From an uncultured Pseudomonadota bacterium (GTDB taxonomy: Bacteria > Bdellovibrionota_B > Oligoflexia > Oligoflexales > Bog-1112): a DNA stretch of 5,250 nucleotides. Both the position numbers and the translations under genes were made by a program. The DNA lies in the NCBI GenBank assembly GCA_937896265.1, contig CALBMD010000055.1, positions 1-5,250 of the forward strand, written 5' to 3'. This document shows positions 1 through 5,250 of this stretch, piece by piece; position 1 is the first letter of the stretch, and each line of letters begins with the position of its first letter. The notes below the pieces were generated by a model, which saw nothing but the letters and a program-made list of their open reading frames with translations, did not search any database and was not told the DNA's origin.

Positions 1-172
1 CGCCTTCAAAAGACTGTAGTCTGAACTTCTTTTCAATGGCGCCCTTGGCGTTTTTTGTTGTATCTTCAACTCGATAGCTTACTTTTAAGCTATCACCAGG
101 TCGGAAGCTTGGAATGGTTCTTTTTAAAAGACAGTACTCTGTCTCGAAATCTTGCATAACCACGTTTTGCAC
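1..172 (-). CDS. rplS: 50S ribosomal protein L19, N-terminal part (cut by window edge)
   Basis: L19 is a large-subunit ribosomal protein that contributes to a bridge with the 30S subunit. The 57 readable codons contain the family hallmark IPSFRPGD (residues 20-27) followed by RLQSFEG (51-57), matching E. coli PSFRPGD...RLQAFEG. The C-terminal half, including the expected VVI...FTVRK stretch, lies outside the window. I chose the GTG start at 170-172 because GAGGAG (181-186 on this strand) sits 8 bases upstream. The later in-frame GTG and ATG (residues 4 and 6) would be too far from that site. Between GD and FEG there are 27 residues against 18 in E. coli, an insertion of about nine centred on DTTKNAKGAIEKK. 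The gene is divergent from the next one and has its own promoter candidate, so trmD is not directly upstream as it is in the usual rpsP-rimM-trmD-rplS operon. The identification is firm; the exact start is likely. Confidence 0.93.
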   Translation of the reverse strand, partial: MQNVVMQDFETEYCLLKRTIPSFRPGDSLKVSYRVEDTTKNAKGAIEKKFRLQSFEG

Positions 173-216
173 AGTTACTTCTCCTCAAAGGCCAAGACGG
201 CTATTTTAATGGACAT

Positions 217-244
217 ATTTAACTCAAGCTGGATTTTCTGTCAA
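217..244 (-). promoter_or_regulatory. Sigma-70-type promoter candidate for rplS
   Basis: Read on the minus strand there is a perfect -35 hexamer TTGACA (239-244), a 16-base spacer, and TTAAAT (217-222; 4 of 6 to TATAAT). It lies about 45 bases upstream of the rplS start, leaving a short leader that contains GAGGAG. The perfect -35 and correct orientation support it; the -10 is only fair, and a shifted -10 (TAAATA, 17-base spacer) is also possible. Confidence 0.5.
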
Positions 245-257
245 GCAGGAAGGACGC

Positions 258-290
258 ATGGTAAAATCATTACATGAACTTATCTCATAA
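258..290 (+). other. Possible 10-codon upstream ORF overlapping the next gene's start
   Basis: AGGAAGGA (247-254) precedes an ATG at 258, which reads MVKSLHELIS and stops at TAA 288-290. It is out of frame with, and overlaps, the ATG at 274. Because the ATG at 274 has no ribosome site of its own, translation of this small ORF could couple to it. It could equally be chance, and if transcription starts near 274 this ORF is not transcribed at all. No similarity is recognised. Confidence 0.2.
259..267 (+). promoter_or_regulatory. Extended -10 promoter candidate, possibly giving a leaderless mRNA
   Basis: TGGTAAAAT is a TGn extended -10 with TAAAAT (262-267) matching TATAAT at 5 of 6 positions. 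Transcription normally starts 6 to 8 bases past the hexamer, at about 273-275, which coincides with the ATG at 274. No good -35 exists: the hexamer 17 bases upstream is TGTCAA, which is the rplS -35 read on the other strand. A weak -35 is typical of extended -10 promoters. This is inference from motif and spacing only. Confidence 0.35.
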
Positions 291-918
291 AACCAGAACT
301 CTTTTTCTTAGAGTCAAATGGTCGGTAAGCTTTATCGGGTTTTTATTGTTTTGGATCTGGCCCTTACAGGCTGAGCCAGGGATGAACTACGATCTTTTAG
401 ACCATGAGATTTTGATTACAAGCTTTCGGTCTGGTAGTCATGATCCTTCTGGTTCAAGCGAATATTACTTTCGTTTTACTTTAACTGGCCTTGAAGATTC
501 TGATTTAGAGCGACAAAAAAATGAGGAGGCACAAAAAAAGCTAGAAAAAGAAATAGCTACTTTTGGCGACATCACACTTAAATCCCTGAGCTATTTAACC
601 TTTGTCAAAGGTAAGGGCGAAACAAGGCTACAAGTTAAAGGCGATTATATCCGTGCTATCGTTGCCGAAACTATGGGCGCTTTAAACCTTACTGAGGAAA
701 AGGTAGCGATTAAGGGAAAAATTCAGGTTTACAAAGTCGAAAAGAATTATCTTTTTTTACGAGATGATAAGCTGTTAGTGCAGGTGCAGTATTTTCCTCT
801 GCCTTATAAAAGCTCAGAAACAAAATCAAGGATGAACCAAACTTTTCTCATGAAAGACGATAAGGGTCTAGAAGTAGGACTTTCTGTTTCGTTTCTCAGT
901 CATCCGTCAAAGAAATAA
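274..918 (+). CDS. Secreted protein of unknown function (214 aa)
   Basis: I do not recognise a family. Residues 1-33 form a convincing Sec signal peptide: a basic n-region (K6, R8, R13, K15), a hydrophobic core at about 16-30, and a likely signal peptidase I site after LQA33 before EPG. There is no lipobox cysteine, so it is not a lipoprotein. The mature part, about 181 residues, has a charged helix at about 75-97 (DLERQKNEEAQKKLEKEIA), which could form a short coiled coil. The rest shows mostly alternating hydrophobic strands (for example 149-173) and ends in a basic SKK tail. No further membrane segment is seen, so a periplasmic or exported location is inferred. ATG 274 is the first start after an in-frame stop at 262-264, but it lacks a Shine-Dalgarno site. 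The gene is divergent from rplS and followed after 110 bp by the large receiver-TPR gene on the same strand. Signal peptide, length and codon structure make a real gene likely; function is unknown. Confidence 0.82.
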   Translation: MNLSHKTRTLFLRVKWSVSFIGFLLFWIWPLQAEPGMNYDLLDHEILITSFRSGSHDPSGSSEYYFRFTLTGLEDSDLERQKNEEAQKKLEKEIATFGDITLKSLSYLTFVKGKGETRLQVKGDYIRAIVAETMGALNLTEEKVAIKGKIQVYKVEKNYLFLRDDKLLVQVQYFPLPYKSSETKSRMNQTFLMKDDKGLEVGLSVSFLSHPSKK

Positions 919-977
919 AGTAATCCTAGCTAGTTCTTAGCAATTTGTGCCAAATCCCCCATATTATTTTGAAAGTC

Positions 978-1004
978 TAAATAGATCCTATAGTTTGTCG
1001 ATGA
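978..1004 (+). promoter_or_regulatory. Sigma-28 (FliA)-like promoter candidate upstream of the receiver-TPR gene
   Basis: TAAA (978-981), 15 bases, then GTCGATGA (997-1004; 6 of 8 to the FliA -10 consensus GCCGATAA) reproduces the known TAAA-N15-GCCGATAA spacing. A start at about 1010-1012 would leave a leader of under 20 bases before ATG 1029. A competing sigma-70 reading is TATAGT (989-994), but its best -35, TTGAAA (969-974), is only 14 bases away, which is too close. Either call is tentative. Confidence 0.22.
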
Positions 1005-1028
1005 GTAAGGCAGGGTAATGATCACCTG

Positions 1029-4000
1029 ATGGGTTTCATTGTGTCGATTAGTAATTTCGTCAAAACAGCAGCAATTTTAGCAAAAAACCCAGGCTTAAGA
1101 ACAGATGTTCAAGCCAAGCTGAAGAAGCTTGGTCTTACTATCATGAAATCGACAGGACATGGGGAGTCGGCATTAGAAGAGATTCTTGCTATGCAAACAG
1201 GTTGTGATCTTGTGATAATGGACCCTATTCTTGGAGATCTTGACGCAAAGTATTTCTTAAAAAATCTGCGCAGTAATGAGTATACAAGCCAAACACACGT
1301 TTTTATTATGTATGTTGATAATGAGTTTTCATTGATACCAGACCTTATTCCTTTTGGTCTAAGTGGATTTATCAAAAAGCCATTTTCTGGTGATAATTTG
1401 ACTCAGATGCTTTTGTCGCGATTTGGCAAATTTTTTATTTTTAATCAAGATATAAACTGTCTATGGAACGATGCTGCAGCCTCCTTTTTTGAGTTGGCTG
1501 ATCAACCCACCGTTGCTTTGAGATATTACGATGAGATTCTCAAAAGAGTTGATAATGCTCAGACACATTTTGATGTAGGGCGCATCTTTGCTCTTAAGAA
1601 AGATAAAGAAAAGGCTTTAGCTGCTTTTGATCAAGCAAGCGAACTTGATCCTAAGTACTCTAAAATTATAGCCAAATATTTAGAGCGAGCTGCTCTAACA
1701 GATAATGAAACAGATCAAAATAAAGAAATTCCGCCACAAGCTATTAAACTTTTTGATATTCCAGCAAGTAATTTTTCCACGCGTTTTTATGCATTAGAAA
1801 CTATCCAGCAAGTAGTTATTGTCGGATGCACTCATGATGAGCGAGTAAGTCTAAAATCTTTGCTTGGTCAGTTTAAGATTAAACAAGTACAGATTACAGA
1901 CTCTGGAGAAAATGCTCTCAGGATATACAAGTCAACAAAAGTAGACTTGACCATAGTCGGCATTCATATGTCTGATATGAATGGCTTAGAGTTCCTCAAG
2001 CAGCTGGCTCCAATTATTGATATTGATAGCTCCAATATTTTACTTCTCCTTGAAGAAGAGTTGTCGAGTAATTTAGCGAAAGGATTTGAGCTCGGTATTG
2101 GTGGTTTTGTTTTTAAGCCTTATTCCTTAAATAAAGTTTGTATGAATTTGCATACGATGATGGTTCAACAGCATTTCACAACTTTGTGTGGACCGTCTAG
2201 AAGGATGACGCGAGCAGCGTATTACTTTATGCAAATGGGTAATACAGCTCTTGCTAAGGAGCATATCGCGAAGGCTTGTCAGCTTAATCCAAAAGATGCA
2301 GTTGCTTTTTTTTATTTTGCTCAAATCTGCCATATGCAGCGTGAAGACAAGGTGGCGCAAGAATACTACCGCAAGGCGCAGGAGTTATATAGTCCTTTAG
2401 AGCCTTTGATTGAACGAGTAAAAAGCACGATTGAACGAAGAAAATTTGAGATAGATGCAAAAGATTTTCTCGAGCATCAAGAAAAGCATGGCGAGTCTCT
2501 TTTGACTTCTTTTAATTCAGATGAGCCAATTTTAGAGCAAGAAAATGAGTTTGTTTTCGAAGACGAAAATGGACCAACCATTGAATTGGAACCGCCAGTT
2601 GTAGTGGATACTAGTCACTATGCTGAACAAGAGACAGAGCTTAACAATGATGAAATGGAGGTGGAGCTTTCAGATCCTGCGCCAGTTATTGCTAACCTAA
2701 GTGAAAGTAGTGAAGATATTAAGAATTCTGAGCCACCTATACCAGAGGAAGCGATTTTTGTTATAAAAAATTCAATAGAGCTAAACCACTCTGTAGTAGA
2801 AAAATCGCCAATTAAACCGCTTATTTTAGACCCTAAAACGATGCTTAATCCGAAGGATTTAATGCATCCTCAGAATAATGATCTAGAGATCGAGATTGAG
2901 ATTGACAACAAACCAAGCTTTTCAAAGGCGTTTGGCTCAAAAATCCTCGAAAAAATTAGAGAAAATTTTGGCAAGAAGCAAGATTCTGACGGCCTCATTG
3001 AGGAGCAAGAAAAGTCAGTGGCCATAGAGGAAACATCAAAAAATTTTTCAGGCGAGAAAAAAACATTAGTTGCAGCAAATAATGAAGATAGTGAAAGTCA
3101 GCTTTTATTTAGTGATTCTTCTTATCATATATATACTAGCAAGGAGCAGTCTGATGAAAAAGCAAAATGGATCCCCCAAAAGACGTTGCGAGAGCATACA
3201 ACAGACTTATCAAAGCTATTAAAAATATTGCCTGATTTGACGCAATCAGATGAAGTACATCCTATTTGTGATAGCGCTCTTATGCTCATAAGTCAAATGC
3301 GTTTATTTAATTCGCGTATTGTTTGCACGCCAAATTCTGAAGAATTAACTATTAACCATTGCGCTTATCTTGATGCTATTGGTAATTTACTGCTTAGAAA
3401 AGAGCTTATAGCTAAGCTATTTCAGGTTGATCTTGTAGACCGGGTAAAATGGCTGCAAAAAACAGCAGAAAGGGCAGGTAAATCCGCTGATTTTGAAATG
3501 ATTGGCAAAGAACTAGTTGCTTTAGGGATTTTTGATCGAATTATTGAATACTGGCAACAATCGCTTAAGCAGAAAAAAGAAGAGCTTTTATCGCGCGATA
3601 TTTTGTCCTTAAAAGTTGCAGTAGAATCTCTGATTCCGATTGTTTTACCAACGGTTAACTTGCATCTTGAATTTCTCCGAGGCAAGCAAAAATTTAAAGA
3701 AAAGCTTCAGCATATTGAAACTAGTGTCTCTAAAAATATAGATGAAATTATTAATATTATTCATACAGACCACCATTCTTTTGAAGGTTTTAAAAAACTT
3801 TATAAGCAATTAAAAGCATCGCAAGACAATCAATTAATTGATCAACTGTTGATAAAAGAATTGCCAAATATTCTGCAAAGCGAATCAGTTGGCTTTGCTC
3901 TAGCTAGCTATCTTCTAAAGAAAAATGATTTCAAAAGAGCGCAAATTGTCCAGAGAGAACTTTTTAAAATGGGAACTAATAGAGAGAATCCATCTTTAAT

Positions 4001-4304
4001 CAAAAATCTGGCCTTTGGAGCGTATAAATTGGCTTCTTATAAGGAGGCTATCTATTTTGCTAAAAAATTACTTTCTTTTGATAAGAACAGTGAGGAAGCT
4101 TTCAACTTAATTGGGGCTTCTCATAGGAAGCTTAAAAATTATCGAAGGGCTGTTTATGTCTATAAGAAAGGCATTAAATATAATCCAACATCTAGCAAGC
4201 TTTATCACAATCTTGCTATTGTTTTGGCAAACTTGGGTCGTAGCAAGGATGCTAAAAAAGCTCTTCTTGCCTCTAAAGAGATCGAAAATGCCGCTGCAAA
4301 ATAG
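1029..4304 (+). CDS. Double pseudo-receiver / TPR scaffold protein (1091 aa)
   Basis: Domains in order: receiver-like fold 1 (about residues 12-133), TPR pair (about 149-215), receiver-like fold 2 (about 259-381), TPR pair (about 390-455), acidic low-complexity linker (about 475-715), unassigned helical region (about 716-945), and three or four C-terminal TPRs (about 951-1088, clearest at 988-1088). Receiver 1 keeps the acceptor Asp65 (LVIMD) and K117-P118, but A18-K19 replace the usual acidic pair. Receiver 2 keeps K363-P364, but G266-C267 replace the acidic pair and G311 replaces the acceptor Asp in DLTIVGIHMSDMNG. Normal Mg2+-dependent phosphotransfer is therefore unlikely in either. There is no signal peptide, membrane segment, DNA-binding or enzymatic output domain, so a cytoplasmic protein-protein scaffold is the inferred role. 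Upstream in-frame sequence is open only to a stop at 1002-1004. ATG 1029 is the first ATG there, with AGGG at 1012-1015 (13 bases away, longer than ideal). The gene converges on lgt with an 18-bp gap. The ORF is certain; its biological role is not known. Confidence 0.93.
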   Translation: MGFIVSISNFVKTAAILAKNPGLRTDVQAKLKKLGLTIMKSTGHGESALEEILAMQTGCDLVIMDPILGDLDAKYFLKNLRSNEYTSQTHVFIMYVDNEFSLIPDLIPFGLSGFIKKPFSGDNLTQMLLSRFGKFFIFNQDINCLWNDAAASFFELADQPTVALRYYDEILKRVDNAQTHFDVGRIFALKKDKEKALAAFDQASELDPKYSKIIAKYLERAALTDNETDQNKEIPPQAIKLFDIPASNFSTRFYALETIQQVVIVGCTHDERVSLKSLLGQFKIKQVQITDSGENALRIYKSTKVDLTIVGIHMSDMNGLEFLKQLAPIIDIDSSNILLLLEEELSSNLAKGFELGIGGFVFKPYSLNKVCMNLHTMMVQQHFTTLCGPSRRMTRAAYYFMQMGNTALAKEHIAKACQLNPKDAVAFFYFAQICHMQREDKVAQEYYRKAQELYSPLEPLIERVKSTIERRKFEIDAKDFLEHQEKHGESLLTSFNSDEPILEQENEFVFEDENGPTIELEPPVVVDTSHYAEQETELNNDEMEVELSDPAPVIANLSESSEDIKNSEPPIPEEAIFVIKNSIELNHSVVEKSPIKPLILDPKTMLNPKDLMHPQNNDLEIEIEIDNKPSFSKAFGSKILEKIRENFGKKQDSDGLIEEQEKSVAIEETSKNFSGEKKTLVAANNEDSESQLLFSDSSYHIYTSKEQSDEKAKWIPQKTLREHTTDLSKLLKILPDLTQSDEVHPICDSALMLISQMRLFNSRIVCTPNSEELTINHCAYLDAIGNLLLRKELIAKLFQVDLVDRVKWLQKTAERAGKSADFEMIGKELVALGIFDRIIEYWQQSLKQKKEELLSRDILSLKVAVESLIPIVLPTVNLHLEFLRGKQKFKEKLQHIETSVSKNIDEIINIIHTDHHSFEGFKKLYKQLKASQDNQLIDQLLIKELPNILQSESVGFALASYLLKKNDFKRAQIVQRELFKMGTNRENPSLIKNLAFGAYKLASYKEAIYFAKKLLSFDKNSEEAFNLIGASHRKLKNYRRAVYVYKKGIKYNPTSSKLYHNLAIVLANLGRSKDAKKALLASKEIENAAAK

Positions 4305-4322
4305 AGTGGAAATGGAAGAGAT

Positions 4323-5105
4323 TCAAGTTGCTTCATGGGTCTTATTCTTGGTAGCTAAATAGATAAGACTAAATAAAATTCCTGCTAAACAGATAATTTG
4401 CGCTTGCGATATGCTAGTATTTAGTAGCATGGGTCTTACATCACCGCGAAAGAACTCAACAAAAATGCGTTGTATAGAGTAACATAAGAGTGTTAGGCCA
4501 AAGAGGCCGCCTTGACCAAAGTGCCTTAAAATACCGTGTCGCAGTTTTTTAAGGCAAAAAAACAAGCAAATAAGAAAGAATGTTTCAATAAGTTGGATCG
4601 GGTAACGAGGGATAGAGTCATGATGGTTTGGAAAGGAGACAGCCCAAATAGGTATATTGTTTCCATGCAAAACGACAGATGTTCCATAATCATCGCCATT
4701 GAGAAAGCAGCCTATTCGACCAAGAGCTGCTGCTAGCATGCCACAGGGAAACGCTGCGTCGCTAACTTTTGCTAGGTCTAGTTTTTTCCAGATACAAAAA
4801 AAGGCTCCAGCTAAAAATGCGCCCAAAAAGCCACCAAAAGAAATCATAGGACCAATTTTAAAAAGTTCGGTTGGAACTTGCGCAAGCGGTATCTTTTCTT
4901 CAAGAAGAAGGCCTGCTAATCTTGCGCCTAAAAAAGTCATGAGATAGACAGCAATGTAAAGCTTTGATTGCTCTATTGGTGATAGCTCATGTATCTCCTG
5001 CCAGCTTTGGCTACGAAAACTAAGAAATGCAGAAATGGCTGCGATAACAAAAAAGAGATGCCAGCTAGGTAGGACGATGCCAAGTATTGATAACTCTGGA
5101 TACAT
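4323..5105 (-). CDS. lgt: Prolipoprotein diacylglyceryl transferase (260 aa)
   Basis: Lgt moves diacylglycerol from phosphatidylglycerol to the lipobox cysteine of prolipoproteins in the inner membrane, the first step of lipoprotein maturation. The N-terminus MYPELSILGIVLPSWHLFF is typical, and about seven hydrophobic segments (near 9-30, 48-68, 86-106, 116-134, 171-187, 200-216 and 236-251) match the family fold. The signature reads GRIGCFLNGDDYG (129-141), with the conserved Arg at R130 and Gly at G141. PRYPIQLIE (166-174) corresponds to E. coli PRHPSQLYE, and QRIFVEFFR (212-220) keeps the R239/E243 equivalents as R213 and E217. Several residues important in E. coli differ: Y26 is H16, H103 is F90, N146 is C133 and E151 is D138. 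GRIGCF-type motifs are, to my memory, common in deltaproteobacterial-type homologues. The length is ordinary, slightly shorter than E. coli (291). GAGG on this strand (5110-5113) lies four bases from the ATG, a short spacing. It is convergent with the receiver-TPR gene. Family assignment is strong; whether this variant is the main Lgt is less certain. Confidence 0.93.
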   Translation of the reverse strand: MYPELSILGIVLPSWHLFFVIAAISAFLSFRSQSWQEIHELSPIEQSKLYIAVYLMTFLGARLAGLLLEEKIPLAQVPTELFKIGPMISFGGFLGAFLAGAFFCIWKKLDLAKVSDAAFPCGMLAAALGRIGCFLNGDDYGTSVVLHGNNIPIWAVSFPNHHDSIPRYPIQLIETFFLICLFFCLKKLRHGILRHFGQGGLFGLTLLCYSIQRIFVEFFRGDVRPMLLNTSISQAQIICLAGILFSLIYLATKNKTHEAT

Positions 5106-5109
5106 GATT

Positions 5110-5119
5110 CCTCATGAGG
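5110..5119. repeat. 10-bp palindrome covering the lgt ribosome-binding site
   Basis: CCTCATGAGG is a perfect palindrome whose minus-strand GAGG is the probable lgt Shine-Dalgarno, four bases before the ATG. As RNA it could only form a 3-bp stem with a 4-base loop, so strong occlusion is unlikely. A chance palindrome is possible. Confidence 0.3.
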
Positions 5120-5174
5120 TGGTATATATTTAAGTTTAAGCTGATTTAATGCCTTGGGCTAGTTTATTGCTAGC

Positions 5175-5193
5175 AGTTAAAAGTCTTTTAACT
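5175..5193. repeat. Perfect 19-bp AT-rich inverted repeat
   Basis: AGTTAAAAG, a single T, then CTTTTAACT: two 9-base arms around one central base. It lies about 70 bp upstream of the lgt start and about 30 bp before the possible TTG start at 5223. With a one-base centre it is a poor hairpin but has the shape of an operator for a dimeric regulator. It has no T-tract on either side, so it is not a typical terminator. Function is inferred from symmetry and position only. Confidence 0.45.
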
Positions 5194-5222
5194 AGACTTC
5201 ATCATTTCTTAGGAAGCATTTA

Positions 5223-5250
5223 TTGAGCTGTTTTTACCCTTCGTGTAAAG
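5223..5250 (+). CDS. Possible start of a plus-strand gene (cut by window edge)
   Basis: A TTG codon at 5223 lies six bases after AGGAAG (5211-5216), a good Shine-Dalgarno distance. The nine readable codons give (M)SCFYPSCK with no stop before the edge. Two cysteines four residues apart could begin a zinc-binding motif, but nine residues cannot support a family. It would be divergent from lgt and share the 5106-5222 gap. The start is plausible, the gene unproven. Confidence 0.28.

Noticed and set aside
939..956. ATTTG-TGC-CAAAT small hairpin after the secreted-protein gene as a terminator
   Set aside because: A 5-bp AT-rich stem followed by CCCCC rather than a T-run does not meet the usual pattern.
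1109..1375. Minus-strand open frames inside the large gene (also 2127-2360 and 3422-3685)
   Set aside because: All are antisense to clear receiver, TPR or helical coding sequence and their translations look like shadow sequence with no family motif.
4111..4362. Plus-strand open frame of 83 codons overlapping the end of the receiver-TPR gene
   Set aside because: It lies mostly inside the TPR repeats of the long gene in another frame, runs into lgt on the opposite strand, and has no ribosome site or recognisable domain.
4339..4369. Inverted repeat GTCTTAT...ATAAGAC as a terminator for the receiver-TPR gene
   Set aside because: Only 7 bp of AT-rich stem, a 17-base loop, no T-run after it, and it lies inside the lgt coding region.
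4536..4947. Two plus-strand open frames within lgt (4536-4736 and 4699-4947)
   Set aside because: They are antisense to the conserved Lgt motifs, and no domain is recognisable in either.
5209..5250. Possible C-terminal end of a minus-strand gene entering from the right (stops at 5209-5211 or 5220-5222)
   Set aside because: Only 9 to 13 residues are readable with no recognisable motif; any random frame gives as much. It cannot be told from noise, though it competes with the TTG start at 5223.

Overview
The window is AT-rich (roughly 40% GC by eye) bacterial chromosomal DNA with four or five genes: the start of rplS (minus strand, cut by the left edge), a small secreted protein of unknown function (plus), a 1091-residue protein with two degenerate response-regulator receivers and TPRs (plus), lgt (minus), and possibly the first codons of another plus-strand gene at the right edge. 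Housekeeping genes, ordinary Shine-Dalgarno sites, a signal peptide and a Gram-negative-looking layout fit a proteobacterium-like organism. The Lgt motif GRIGCFLNGDDYG and the large receiver-TPR protein make me lean towards Bdellovibrionota/Oligoflexia or a deltaproteobacterial relative. That placement is inference and is weak.

Layout. Positions 1-172 (-) encode the N-terminal half of ribosomal protein L19, with a good -35/-10 pair at 217-244. The 101-bp divergent gap also serves the gene at 274-918 (+), which starts at an ATG with no ribosome site but an extended -10 placed so that the mRNA could begin at the ATG itself. After a 110-bp gap with a candidate sigma-28-like promoter, 1029-4304 (+) encodes receiver-TPR-receiver-TPR, then an acidic linker, an unassigned helical region and C-terminal TPRs. 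It ends 18 bp from the convergent end of lgt (4323-5105, -). The last 145 bp hold the lgt upstream region, a perfect 19-bp inverted repeat, and a possible TTG start at 5223.

How the genes work together. L19 (translation) and Lgt (lipoprotein maturation in the inner membrane) are core functions, and nothing here ties them to the two plus-strand genes in one pathway. The most unusual item is the large protein. Both receivers have lost the acidic pair, and the second has Gly in place of the phospho-accepting Asp. It therefore looks like a phosphorylation-independent scaffold rather than a classical response regulator. No RNA genes, CRISPR arrays, insertion sequences or other mobile elements were seen.
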